Assembly: GCA_018499965.2 (NCBI GenBank)
Contig: JAHBAS020000005.1
Span: 1 to 54,471 of the forward strand
From: Candidatus Uhrbacteria bacterium
Lineage (GTDB): Bacteria > Patescibacteriota > Patescibacteriia > 2-12-FULL-60-25
Length of the DNA stretch: 54,471 nucleotides
Reading direction: 5' to 3'
Shown here: piece by piece, positions 15,523 to 23,704 of the stretch
Layout of the letters: each line of letters starts with the position of its first letter
Position numbering within the stretch: position 1 is the stretch's first letter
Notes under the pieces: model-generated
Databases searched by the model: none
Told to the model about the DNA's origin: nothing
The model's input: the letters and a program-made list of their open reading frames with translations, nothing else
Made by a program: the position numbers and the translations under genes

Positions 15523-16407
15523 CGACGGTGCATTCCCCGTTGGTTTCATCTGGACATTCGTCGCAAGAGGATAGCTGTCTTTGGTGATATTCGGATAGTT
15601 CAAACGTACGGGTTTGTATCCCGCTTTTTGAAGCGTCATGTAATACGATCCGCGGTTTACGAGAAAAGCGTATCGTCCCTTTGGAGAGGTGATTTGCGTA
15701 TTGAGGACTTTATTGAATTGCGCATCAAATAATCGAATGACGACACGCGTGATCGGTTCTCCGGATTTGGCGTCTTTCACGGTTCCATACGCGGGTTTTC
15801 CTGGTTGGAACGTGACGATGCGCCAGAGTGTGATAAGGACAAAGACGGCGTAGATCAGCCATGGGATGAGTGGTTTTTTTGAGGCTAGGGGATAGATCGT
15901 CGCAAAGACCGGACTCGCATAGGCGATGGCGAGTTGGGCATTGTCGCTCAGGACGATCCATCGACGAAAGACTTTTGAACGCGTGGACATGCCTTCCACT
16001 GGATCGATCGGGATGTTCTTGGTAATGATGCCGTAGTCCTTGATTTTAATGCGGCTCGACGAAAGGACATTGTCATACATCTTGCTGCGTCGATGCTGCT
16101 TTAAAAAGAACGATGGAAAAACGTATCCCGGCTTTAGCACGTCGACGACGTACTCGCCTGGAGCGGCCGTGAGGCGATAGTGGCCATAGGCGTCCGTGAC
16201 CGCAGAGGCGACCGTGAGACCATGGGTATCGACTAATCGGATGCGTGCGAGGTCTACCGGTTTACCGTTGACGCTATGGAAGATCGTGCCGTATCCGGAA
16301 CGGTGGCGTTTGAATTTTGCGTAGACCTCACCCGTCATCGCGAGAAGCGTGCCAAGGATACCGGCGAATAGCGTCGGCTGGAGGAAGGGCGTGAGGATGT
16401 GAGGCAT
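15511..16407 (-). CDS. Membrane protein with two carboxypeptidase-regulatory-like domains
   Basis: The 298-aa protein has an N-terminal hydrophobic segment (~8-28) and a beta-sandwich domain of CarboxypepD_reg type (residues ~38-105: GKPVDLARIRLVD, TDAYGHYRLTAAPGEYVVDV). Membrane segments lie around residues 150-200, and a second similar domain covers ~205-290 (GTVKDAKSGEPITRVVIRLFD, GRYAFLVNRGSYYMTLQKAG). Such domains usually act as structural modules in surface proteins. The C-terminal residues SVDD come from the repeat shared with the convergent neighbour. Specific function unknown. Confidence 0.7.
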   Translation of the reverse strand: MPHILTPFLQPTLFAGILGTLLAMTGEVYAKFKRHRSGYGTIFHSVNGKPVDLARIRLVDTHGLTVASAVTDAYGHYRLTAAPGEYVVDVLKPGYVFPSFFLKQHRRSKMYDNVLSSSRIKIKDYGIITKNIPIDPVEGMSTRSKVFRRWIVLSDNAQLAIAYASPVFATIYPLASKKPLIPWLIYAVFVLITLWRIVTFQPGKPAYGTVKDAKSGEPITRVVIRLFDAQFNKVLNTQITSPKGRYAFLVNRGSYYMTLQKAGYKPVRLNYPNITKDSYPLATNVQMKPTGNAPSVDD

Positions 16408-16466
16408 ACGTGTACGTTCATTTTACCTTTTTCTGTTGTCCTTCGCCATGATGGGGTGTTTTCTGG

Positions 16467-16472
16467 TATCCT
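16467..16472 (+). promoter_or_regulatory. -10 box of the aldolase gene
   Basis: TATCCT, preceded by TGG, ends 10 nt before the ATG at 16483. No Shine-Dalgarno is seen. Confidence 0.4.
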
Positions 16473-16482
16473 ATAGCTCAAT

Positions 16483-17481
16483 ATGTCACAACGTTCATTG
16501 CGTGAAATCGTGAAAGCGATGTTTCCTGCGGGGAAGGGGCTTCTTGCCGCAGATGAGAGTACGAAATCGTCTTCGAAACGACTTGATCCGATCGGCGTTC
16601 CATCAACGCCGGAAAATCGCCGAAGGTTCCGTGAACTTTATCTTTCCGCTCCCGGCGTGGAGCAGTACATGAGTGGTGTGATCCTCGTTGATGAAACATT
16701 GCGTCAGACGGATTCGCTCGGCGTGCCGTTTCCCAAGTCCCTTGCGGATCGGGGCATTGTTCCCGGAATTAAGGTGGATGGGGGAACGAAAGACCTCCCG
16801 GGCTTTCCAGAAGAGTCAATGACAGAAGGGTTGGACGGGTTGGCGGATCGGCTCAAAGAGTATGCGGATCTCGGAGCGGAGTTCGCGAAGTGGCGCGCGG
16901 TGATCCGTATTGGGAAAGATATTCCTTCGGACGCCTGCATCCGGTTGAATGCCGTGTCATTGGCAATCTACGCCTTGCGATGTCAGGAAGCGGGGATCGT
17001 CCCGATGGTGGAGCCTGAAGTCCTTTTGAGTGGATCGCATACCATGGAAGTAGCAGAGCAGGTGACAACGCGAACGCTCAAAACCGTCATCGATACCATG
17101 CGGTTGTTCCGTGTGGATCTTTCGTGCGCTGTGATGAAAACAAGCATGATCGTTCCAGGCGATACGTCTGGTCAGGTCGCATCTCCGGATCATGTTGCCG
17201 AAGCCACGGCCCGATGTTTGCGTGCGACGATTCCAGATGAAATGGGCGGTGTCGTGTTCCTCTCTGGCGGACAAACGAGCGAGCAGGCCACGTTGAACTT
17301 GAATGCCATTGCCAAACTCGGACCATATCCGTGGCCAGTGACGTTCTGTTATGCCCGCGCCTTGCAATATCCTGCGCTGGAAATTTGGGCGGGAAAAGAC
17401 GAGCTCCTCCCAGAGGCTCGCACTGCCTTCCTCGAACGCCTCAAAGCGAATGCCGCAGCGAGTATGGGGCATTTTGGATGA
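16483..17481 (+). CDS. Class I fructose-bisphosphate aldolase
   Basis: The 332-aa protein matches the animal/plant-type class I aldolase: N-terminal GKGLLAADESTKSSSKR, then LVDETLRQ and KVDGGTKDLPGF. Lys136 is in FAKWRAVIRI, and the Schiff-base Lys219 is in CAVMKTSMI. FLSGGQTSEQATLNLNAI and a C-terminal ALQYPALEIW are also family signatures. It cleaves fructose 1,6-bisphosphate to DHAP and glyceraldehyde 3-phosphate in the cytoplasm and needs no metal. The gene is 42 bp upstream of pyrD on the same strand; the metabolic link is loose. Confidence 0.93.
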   Translation: MSQRSLREIVKAMFPAGKGLLAADESTKSSSKRLDPIGVPSTPENRRRFRELYLSAPGVEQYMSGVILVDETLRQTDSLGVPFPKSLADRGIVPGIKVDGGTKDLPGFPEESMTEGLDGLADRLKEYADLGAEFAKWRAVIRIGKDIPSDACIRLNAVSLAIYALRCQEAGIVPMVEPEVLLSGSHTMEVAEQVTTRTLKTVIDTMRLFRVDLSCAVMKTSMIVPGDTSGQVASPDHVAEATARCLRATIPDEMGGVVFLSGGQTSEQATLNLNAIAKLGPYPWPVTFCYARALQYPALEIWAGKDELLPEARTAFLERLKANAAASMGHFG

Positions 17482-17523
17482 AGGGGGTTTTCTTGCTCTC
17501 TCACGTCCGTTCCCGTACCCTAG

Positions 17524-18645
17524 ATGGGTATGTTTGCGCCATCCTTTTTTCGTTGGGGGTATAAGCAGGTGTTGAAGCCGATCTTTTTTCGGATGGATCC
17601 AGAAGTCATCCACGATCGTATGCTTGGGGCAGGGAGCGCTCTGGGGCGATTCGGGATAACGCGATGGCTCACGTCTGTGTTTTTTGCCTATCAGCATCCG
17701 ATGCTTGAGCAGGAAGTTTTGGGCATTCGATTTTCGAATCCCGTCGGTCTTGCCGGAGGATTTGATAAGAATGGAAAGCTTGCGGATATCATTCCATCTG
17801 TTGGATTTGGATTTGAAGAGATTGGATCTATTACCGCTGAACCATGTGCAGGAAATCCGAAGAAGCGATTATGGAGACTAGCGAAGCTCAAAGGTTTGGT
17901 TGTGAATTACGGACTGCCAAATAAAGGGGCGGAAGTCATCGCGAAGCGTTTAGAAGGAAAAGTTTTTCGATGTCCGATCGGCGTCAATATGGCAAAGACC
18001 AATTCCCAGGTTTGCGCGGTCGATGGAGCGGGGATTGAAGATCATCTAAAGTCCATACGTTTATTTAAAGACATCGGAGATTACGACACGATCAATGTAA
18101 GTTGTCCGAATTCCTTTGGCGGGCAGTCGTTCCAGAACCCAGAGGCCATGGATCGTCTCTTAGGAGCGCTGGATTCCGTGCAAACGGGTAAACCGAGGTT
18201 TGTAAAAGTATCCGCTGATCTTCCGATCTCGGAGGTCGATGCCATGGTAACAGTTGCAGAGCATCATAATGTTCAGGGATTTATCATTTCGAATTTGACG
18301 AAGCAGTATGAGCGTTCGGGGATCGCGCAGGAGCTTGCGAAGCAGGGAATTACGACAGGTGGAATCAGCGGCAAGCCCACGCAGGAATTAGCGGATAATC
18401 TCATCGCCGCATTCTATGCCAGATGCGGAGATCGTTTCGTCCTTATTGGCTGCGGCGGCGTCTTTAGTGCTGAAGATGCGTACGCTAAAATCAAGCGAGG
18501 CGCATCGCTTGTTCAACTGATTACGGGGATGATCTACGAAGGTCCGCAGTTGATCGGAGAAATCAATCGAGGTTTGGTGAAACTATTAAAGCGAGACGGG
18601 TATCGAAATATCTCCGAGGCTGTAGGGGTGGACTATCGGTCGTAA
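17524..18645 (+). CDS. pyrD: Dihydroorotate dehydrogenase (quinone), class 2
   Basis: The 373-aa protein oxidises dihydroorotate to orotate, passing electrons through FMN to the membrane quinone pool. The N-terminal amphipathic region (RWGYKQVLKPIFFRMDPE) is the membrane-association part of class 2 enzymes. FSNPVGLAGGFDKNG, YGLPNKGAEV, INVSCPNSFG with the catalytic Ser region, and IGCGGVFSAEDAYAKIKRGA (the FMN phosphate site) are present. The start may be ATG 17524 or the second in-frame ATG at 17530; the latter gives room for a TACCCT box. pyrE and pyrF lie 14 kb away, so the pathway genes are dispersed. Confidence 0.92.
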   Translation: MGMFAPSFFRWGYKQVLKPIFFRMDPEVIHDRMLGAGSALGRFGITRWLTSVFFAYQHPMLEQEVLGIRFSNPVGLAGGFDKNGKLADIIPSVGFGFEEIGSITAEPCAGNPKKRLWRLAKLKGLVVNYGLPNKGAEVIAKRLEGKVFRCPIGVNMAKTNSQVCAVDGAGIEDHLKSIRLFKDIGDYDTINVSCPNSFGGQSFQNPEAMDRLLGALDSVQTGKPRFVKVSADLPISEVDAMVTVAEHHNVQGFIISNLTKQYERSGIAQELAKQGITTGGISGKPTQELADNLIAAFYARCGDRFVLIGCGGVFSAEDAYAKIKRGASLVQLITGMIYEGPQLIGEINRGLVKLLKRDGYRNISEAVGVDYRS

Positions 18646-18705
18646 TAGGGTGATGAGTGGTTTATCGTTTCCTTTGTTTTTATATATTTTTGATGTAAGT
18701 TTGAC

Positions 18706-18734
18706 TTGACAAATTGGTGCTATTGTGGCATAGT
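18706..18734 (+). promoter_or_regulatory. Promoter of small membrane protein gene
   Basis: TTGACA, 17-nt spacer, CATAGT. The transcript would start near 18741 and carry a ~20-nt leader with GGAGGTG before the ATG. Confidence 0.7.
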
Positions 18735-18762
18735 ACAAAAATCAGTTTTTCTGGAGGTGTCT

Positions 18763-18972
18763 ATGTACATTCTAGCGAGCCATATATCTCATAATGATGG
18801 ATCGGCCGTCTTCATCTTGCTTGGTGGACTCGTTCTCATCCTCGCTGTCGTAGTCTTCGTCGTTTATCAGGTGAGACAGGTGGGAAAGATGGTAGATGAA
18901 GGGGAACGGCGTCTTTGGGGACTTGGGCGATACTATAGGGACCGCATGGAGGACGAAGAGAATCGTTCCTAA
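18763..18972 (+). CDS. Small single-pass membrane protein
   Basis: The 69-aa protein has one membrane helix (about residues 15-38, FILLGGLVLILAVVVFVVYQV) and a charged cytoplasmic tail rich in Arg/Glu. The ATG at 18763 is set by GGAGGTG three nt upstream; the frame stays open further upstream but overlaps the promoter. It is monocistronic, with its own promoter and a convergent terminator at 19006-19036. Function unknown. Confidence 0.7.
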   Translation: MYILASHISHNDGSAVFILLGGLVLILAVVVFVVYQVRQVGKMVDEGERRLWGLGRYYRDRMEDEENRS

Positions 18973-19005
18973 AAAAAGAGAAGCGATTCTCGTGAGATTA
19001 CTCTG

Positions 19006-19036
19006 TCACCGCGCACTCATTCGAGTTGCGCGGTGA
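19006..19036. terminator. Convergent terminator
   Basis: A perfect 10-bp stem TCACCGCGCA/TGCGCGGTGA with an 11-nt loop that is itself partly palindromic. It lies between the small membrane protein gene (plus) and the FGGY kinase gene (minus). Confidence 0.8.
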
Positions 19037-19038
19037 AG

Positions 19039-20202
19039 TTATTTTAGAAGCATCATCGCAATCCCTAGCGCCGTTCCATCATAGGAGATAAGCGGTTGCG
19101 TAGAGATCCCGGAAACCTCTTCTTGAATAGCGAGAATAAGGCCGTCTCGCGAGCTGCCGCCGTCGATGAGGAGCTGCTTGGGTTTCTTTGGGAGCTTTTT
19201 GATTTCCGTATCTACCTTTTTTGCGAGCTCATAGAAGTACGTCCTGAGGGCTTTTGGATTCTTGAGACGCTTCGTAACATCCGGACCGCTCACGCAGATT
19301 TTTGCCTCTAAGGCGTATGCGGATTCGTGGCCATGAGGGACGAGCGTGGTAAAGAAATTTTCCGAGAGTTTAAAGGTTGATCCGAGGCTTTGTCCCAAGA
19401 AGACGCCGGTGCCATAGGTAATCTTTGTTACCGGTGAAACCTTTGTTGACGAGGCTGCGGCGAAGAAGCTTGATTGCTGATCTCCGCATACGGCCTGGAT
19501 CGGAATCGGTCTACCGACGATGGATGGGAGTAGGGTTCCGAAATTGGATATGGATGGCTTCACGTCCGGGAGGATATCCATAGGCACGTGGAAAATCGTG
19601 CAGAGGTCGGTATCCCATTCCTTCGTTTGGATATTGAAGAGGAGCGTTCGTGCGGCATTCGTTTCGTCTGTCACGTGAGGATGGTTTGTGCAGAGATGCC
19701 ACATGAGCCACGTATCGATCGTGCCAAAACGAAGCTGATCTTGATCAAGGAGTTTTTTGGCCTTCGGAACGTTTTCCATGAGCCATTCGGCCTTTGACGC
19801 AGAAAAGTATGCATCAAGATGAAGACCGGTTTTCTTCCGAACGTCTCCTTGATGGTGCTTTGCGAGCGCTTGGCATCGTGCCTTCGTTCGTTCGTCCTGC
19901 CACACGATGGCCGGATAGATCGGCGTGCCGGTTTTTGCATCCCAGAACACGATCGTTTCCCGCTGGTTCGTGATGCCCATCCGTTCGATCGCGGTCATGG
20001 GGAGCTTGCTCGCATGCGTGACACTTCGGAGCACGCGAATGCTTGCGGTGAGAATGGCCTTGGGATCTTGTTCCACCCATCCGCGTTTTGGCTTATGGAG
20101 CGGATAGGTCTCGTACGCTTTTCCGATTTGTTGGAGATGATGATCAAAGAGAAAAGCTTTGACACCGGTGGTTCCCACGTCGAGCACGAGCGAGTATTTC
20201 AT
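19039..20202 (-). CDS. Short FGGY-family carbohydrate kinase (glycerol-kinase-like)
   Basis: The 387-aa protein starts like glycerol kinase: LVLDVGTTGVKAFLFD, RMGITNQRETIVFWDAKTG, PAIVWQDERTKARC. The catalytic Asp is in AVCGDQQSSFF and the ATP-site loop in TYGTGVFLGQ and LLIDGGSSRDGLI. FGGY kinases are usually ~490-510 aa; here the C-terminal domain is about 110 residues shorter, with the missing part between the ATP loop and the GGSS motif. N-terminal residues match GlpK more than XylB, but the substrate (glycerol, pentulose or other) is not certain. Enzyme presumably cytoplasmic. Confidence 0.75.
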   Translation of the reverse strand: MKYSLVLDVGTTGVKAFLFDHHLQQIGKAYETYPLHKPKRGWVEQDPKAILTASIRVLRSVTHASKLPMTAIERMGITNQRETIVFWDAKTGTPIYPAIVWQDERTKARCQALAKHHQGDVRKKTGLHLDAYFSASKAEWLMENVPKAKKLLDQDQLRFGTIDTWLMWHLCTNHPHVTDETNAARTLLFNIQTKEWDTDLCTIFHVPMDILPDVKPSISNFGTLLPSIVGRPIPIQAVCGDQQSSFFAAASSTKVSPVTKITYGTGVFLGQSLGSTFKLSENFFTTLVPHGHESAYALEAKICVSGPDVTKRLKNPKALRTYFYELAKKVDTEIKKLPKKPKQLLIDGGSSRDGLILAIQEEVSGISTQPLISYDGTALGIAMMLLK

Positions 20203-20248
20203 AGATTATGCTATATGATAGCACGGACTTATCGATTGAATGTCGTTT

Positions 20249-20257
20249 TGCTATACT
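20249..20257 (+). promoter_or_regulatory. Extended -10 TGCTATACT
   Basis: TGCTATACT ends 10 nt before the ATG at 20268, so the leader is only a few nt. Confidence 0.6.
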
Positions 20258-20267
20258 CGACGCTGCT

Positions 20268-20621
20268 ATGCAAGATATCCAAGAAGTCTACAACCGCATT
20301 CAAGACAAAAAGAAAGAACGTAAACGTTTAAAGGGGATGTTCAAGGACGGTATTGATGCCTCTACGCCCTTGCGTGAAGTGAAGGAACAATTTGAGACGA
20401 TTCGCGCAAAGCGGAAGCGTATGGAGACGGAAATCAAGGAAGCATACTCCAAGGAATTGCAGGAACTTGAGGCGATTGAAATGGATATTAAGAGCGATCA
20501 GCTGCTCATGGATGACATTGCGCTCACAAAGGCCATGAAGGGCGAGCCGGTGGTCTTTAAGGACGCGTATGATGCGGAGTACGAGCCGGTTCTAAAAGTG
20601 AAGTATCAAAAAGTGCGATAG
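20268..20621 (+). CDS. Small coiled-coil protein
   Basis: The 117-aa protein is highly charged. A long predicted coiled coil covers residues ~5-80 (QDKKKERKRLKGMF, REVKEQFETIRAKRKRMETE), followed by a short acidic-then-basic tail. The start at 20268 is chosen because the -10 box TATACT lies between it and the further upstream in-frame start. Cytoplasmic. No function can be assigned; CPR genomes often carry such short coiled-coil proteins. Confidence 0.65.
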   Translation: MQDIQEVYNRIQDKKKERKRLKGMFKDGIDASTPLREVKEQFETIRAKRKRMETEIKEAYSKELQELEAIEMDIKSDQLLMDDIALTKAMKGEPVVFKDAYDAEYEPVLKVKYQKVR

Positions 20622-20638
20622 GCGGTGGATCTTGAGAT

Positions 20639-20672
20639 AAAAAAATCCGATGGATGAGCCATCGGATTTTTT
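20639..20672. terminator. Bidirectional terminator
   Basis: An 8-bp stem TCCGATGG/CCATCGGA with loop ATGAG is flanked by A7 and T6. It serves the coiled-coil gene (plus) and the antiporter gene (minus). Confidence 0.9.
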
Positions 20673-20675
20673 CGT

Positions 20676-22013
20676 TTATGTCGCTCGAACCAGTTGGAGC
20701 TTTTTCGCCCACCAGGACGTAAGAAGCGGTAGGACGATCAGGGTTGAAAGAATGACCCAGACGCCGATAGAGAAAGCCATTTCTCCATCCGGGAGCGACG
20801 GAATATAGGCGAGGAGCAGGACGGCCGGGATCACGCCGGTTTCCCGTACGGCATCAAGGAAGAGGAGATCGCGAATGCCAAAATTTTGATGGCCAACAAA
20901 CCATCCTAAGGACGTGAGAACCGCGATCGGTCGCACGAGGAACATGAAGATAATGCTCATGATGATCCCAAGACCAGCGATGCCGAGGAAGCTTGGGAGA
21001 ATGAGCCCGCCTAGGAGGACGAAAACTGCGGGCTTGATAAAGCCATCAACGAGGTTGATGAAAAATTCTTCAACGGCCCGGAACTCCGTGCCGAGTTCAA
21101 AGAGCAATCCGGCCACGAAGGTCGCGAGATACCCGCTTCCACCCCAGAGTGTTGAAAGGGAAAAGCTCGCGACCGCGATACCGATGAGGAATGGAAAGCT
21201 TGCTCGAGAAACGTGTCCTTGCGTCTTCCAGATATGGAGCAGGGAGAAGCTGGCATATCCGATGAGTCCGCCAATAATGATCTCTTTGAGGAAGTCCAAG
21301 AGTACGTGCACGCTTAAGAGATTGGCATAGAGGGCGCCAAGGGAGGCTGGGGCATTGGTATTGTTCAAAACGAATCCGGCGAAGACCACGGTCATGATCG
21401 TGGCGAGGACATCGTTCGCGGCGCTTTCGGCAATGGCAATGGTTTTGGTATCCGGATTTTTCAACTTGAGCATTTGAAACGTCGGGAGAATGGATGCCGG
21501 ATCCGTGGAGCAGAGCATGGCTCCCAAGAGGCCGATCGTCCCAATGCTTAGTGGAAGGTGGAGGAGGGTTGCGATACCGGAGAGGCTGGCGCTAAAGAGA
21601 AAAGCTGTAACGAGGGCACCGATAATGGAAATGGAGAGGATAGGAAAGATGAGTCGGCGGACATGCGCGAATGAAAGATCAAGACCTCCGCCGAAGATAA
21701 TAAGGATGCCGAGAAAAGTTGTGATCCATGTCAGGGTGCTCGGAGAGGAAAGGACGGGCATGAGTCCTTCCCGGAAAATGCTGCCAAGACCAATCGCCCA
21801 CACGAAGAAGGGGATGCGAAATGCGCCTTCAAGGCGATGGGCGTAAAACGCGAGGATCGGAATGAGCGCTGCCGCAAGGTACGTGGCGATGTTCGGATAT
21901 CCCGGCTGATGCAGGATGAAGAAGATGAGGGTATACAGGAGCCCGATCTCCAAAAGAAAAGATCCGAGCCGTTGCGCGCGTTGTGCGTGGCTCATGACTT
22001 GTGCACGTTTCAT
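20676..22013 (-). CDS. Cation:proton antiporter (CPA1 / NhaP-like)
   Basis: The 445-aa integral membrane protein has about 12 helices. The segment GAMLCSTDPASILPTFQML fits the TDP/ND-type ion-site helices of CPA antiporters, and AESAANDVLATIMTVV corresponds to the family's (E/S)xxND motif, which coordinates Na+ or H+. A cytoplasmic regulatory tail is absent. It likely exchanges Na+ or K+ for H+ across the cytoplasmic membrane. An extended -10 ends 6 nt before the ATG, so the mRNA is probably leaderless. yvcK lies 36 bp upstream on the same strand. Confidence 0.85.
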   Translation of the reverse strand: MKRAQVMSHAQRAQRLGSFLLEIGLLYTLIFFILHQPGYPNIATYLAAALIPILAFYAHRLEGAFRIPFFVWAIGLGSIFREGLMPVLSSPSTLTWITTFLGILIIFGGGLDLSFAHVRRLIFPILSISIIGALVTAFLFSASLSGIATLLHLPLSIGTIGLLGAMLCSTDPASILPTFQMLKLKNPDTKTIAIAESAANDVLATIMTVVFAGFVLNNTNAPASLGALYANLLSVHVLLDFLKEIIIGGLIGYASFSLLHIWKTQGHVSRASFPFLIGIAVASFSLSTLWGGSGYLATFVAGLLFELGTEFRAVEEFFINLVDGFIKPAVFVLLGGLILPSFLGIAGLGIIMSIIFMFLVRPIAVLTSLGWFVGHQNFGIRDLLFLDAVRETGVIPAVLLLAYIPSLPDGEMAFSIGVWVILSTLIVLPLLTSWWAKKLQLVRAT

Positions 22014-22019
22014 GTATAC

Positions 22020-22028
22020 AGTATAGCA
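22020..22028 (-). promoter_or_regulatory. Extended -10 TGCTATACT of the antiporter gene
   Basis: TGCTATACT on the minus strand ends 6 nt before the ATG at 22013, predicting transcription start at or next to the start codon. Confidence 0.6.
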
Positions 22029-22049
22029 GGATCGGTTTTCCGTTCGTAG

Positions 22050-23033
22050 CTATAGTGCCATCAAGATCGCATGTGCAAGCTTGTCTTGATCGTGACGGAT
22101 GAGGCTGCGTACGAGGCGATCTTGCGGAGCGTGTTCTTGAATATCGTCTGCGATCAGTGGAGCGAGGATCACGCGTGTTCGCGTTGATGAAAGGGGTCCG
22201 GTCCATTGCACGAGCTCTTCTCCCTGGGCTTCGTAACGTTGGCGAAGTTCCGGAGCGGCTTGTGCGCTATTCATGATGACGACGTCGATCATTCGTTCTC
22301 CAAGATGGCGCTGTAGGGCTTCGAGATGGTCGTTTGCTGTATACCCGTCGGTTTGTCCTGGTTTGGTTACGAGGTTTACGATGTAGATGATCGTGGCTCG
22401 TGTGGATGCGAGCGCTTGAGCGATGCCTTCAGGGAGCAGGACCGGTACGATACTGGTGTAGAGATCTCCTGGAGCGATCACGACCGCATCCGCGTTTTTA
22501 ATCGCTTCGACAGCCTCGGGATTTGCCGGGACTGATGGTCGGAGTTGGCAGGTTTGAATGGGGGATCGTTCAGGGATTCGTTCGTCGATACGATGCTCGC
22601 CGATGATCTCTGTTCCATCTTTAAGCAATGCAACAAGATTTGATGCAATGCTTGAAACCGGGATCACCCGCCCGTTTACGCGCAGAATGCGATGAGCGAC
22701 ATCAATGGCTTTGAGAGGATCTCCGACGGTTTTTTCCAAGGCGGAAAGGAAGAGATTGCCAAAGTTGTGGCCGGAAAGAGATTCATTCGAAAAGCGATAG
22801 AGGAAGAGATCGCGAAGTTCCTGATCCGCGTCCGAGAGCGCTACGAGGCATTGCCGAAGATCTCCGGGCGGGAGCACGCCGAGTTCATCGCGGAGAATGC
22901 CGGTTGATCCGCCGCCGTCAGACATGGTGACGATGGCAGAGAGATCTACAGGGTGTTTCTTGAGTCCGGTGAGCACGGTAAACGTTCCGGTTCCCCCTCC
23001 TATGACGATGATATTCGGTTTCGCATGTTGCAT
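22050..23033 (-). CDS. yvcK: YvcK/CofD-like gluconeogenesis factor
   Basis: The 327-aa protein shows the YvcK signatures: IIVIGGGTGTFTVLTGLK, IVTMSDGGGSTGILRDE, LPPGDLRQCLVAL, GHNFGNLFLSALE and ADAVVIAPGDLYTSIVPVLL. In Firmicutes and actinobacteria YvcK binds UDP-sugars and links carbon metabolism to cell-wall synthesis. The ATG at 23033 is preferred, because an ATG 15 nt upstream abuts a TACGAT box. The gene is divergent from rfbC across about 100 bp. Confidence 0.88.
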   Translation of the reverse strand: MQHAKPNIIVIGGGTGTFTVLTGLKKHPVDLSAIVTMSDGGGSTGILRDELGVLPPGDLRQCLVALSDADQELRDLFLYRFSNESLSGHNFGNLFLSALEKTVGDPLKAIDVAHRILRVNGRVIPVSSIASNLVALLKDGTEIIGEHRIDERIPERSPIQTCQLRPSVPANPEAVEAIKNADAVVIAPGDLYTSIVPVLLPEGIAQALASTRATIIYIVNLVTKPGQTDGYTANDHLEALQRHLGERMIDVVIMNSAQAAPELRQRYEAQGEELVQWTGPLSSTRTRVILAPLIADDIQEHAPQDRLVRSLIRHDQDKLAHAILMAL

Positions 23034-23131
23034 ATATGGCGAAGGCATATCGTACCTCCCCGAGAGCGATTGGCAAACAGCGGGCGGTCCACGCCGTTGA
23101 CATGAGCCTTCCCGATTGCGAAAGTGTAGGC

Positions 23132-23704
23132 ATGAAGATCACTGAACTTGCATTGCCGGGCGCGCGCCTGATTGAACCTCGCGTTTTTCCAGATGAACGA
23201 GGGTTCTTTTTTGAATCGTTCAAGCAAAGTACGTACGAAGCTGCGGGGATACGCGAAGTATTTATCCAAGATAATCGCTCCGTTTCCCGCAAGTACGTTT
23301 TTCGCGGTTTGCATTTTCAACGTCCGCCGCATGCGCAGGCCAAGATCGTTTCGGTATCCCGAGGATCTGCGATCGACGTCATCGTGGATATCCGAGCAGG
23401 ATCTCCTACATTCGGAAAGCATCTCGCGGTGCCGCTTTCCATGGAAAACCGTCATCGACTGTTCGTTCCAAAGGGATTTGCGCATGGATTCGTGGCATTG
23501 GAAGACGATACGGAGTTTGACTATAAAGTTTCGGACGAATGGCATCCGGAATGCGAGAGTGGCGTATGTTGGAACGACCCCGCGCTCGATATCGACTGGA
23601 AGGCGATCACCGGCATTGATCCATCGGAGTTTATCGTAAGTCCGAAAGATCTCGTTTTCCCTTCACTTGAATCTTCATCAACCCTTTTTACTTATGAAGC
23701 CTAA
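23132..23704 (+). CDS. rfbC: dTDP-4-dehydrorhamnose 3,5-epimerase
   Basis: The 190-aa cupin-fold enzyme epimerises dTDP-4-keto-6-deoxyglucose at C3 and C5 on the way to dTDP-L-rhamnose. Signatures are EPRVFPDERGFFFESF, FIQDNRSVSRKYVFRGLHFQ (with the catalytic His), VDIRAGSPTFGKH, LFVPKGFAHGF and DPALDIDW. The ATG at 23132 matches the family's N-terminus; the frame is open upstream but that part would face yvcK. It overlaps rfbD by 11 nt, so the two are translationally coupled. rfbA and rfbB are not in the window. Confidence 0.92.
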   Translation: MKITELALPGARLIEPRVFPDERGFFFESFKQSTYEAAGIREVFIQDNRSVSRKYVFRGLHFQRPPHAQAKIVSVSRGSAIDVIVDIRAGSPTFGKHLAVPLSMENRHRLFVPKGFAHGFVALEDDTEFDYKVSDEWHPECESGVCWNDPALDIDWKAITGIDPSEFIVSPKDLVFPSLESSSTLFTYEA

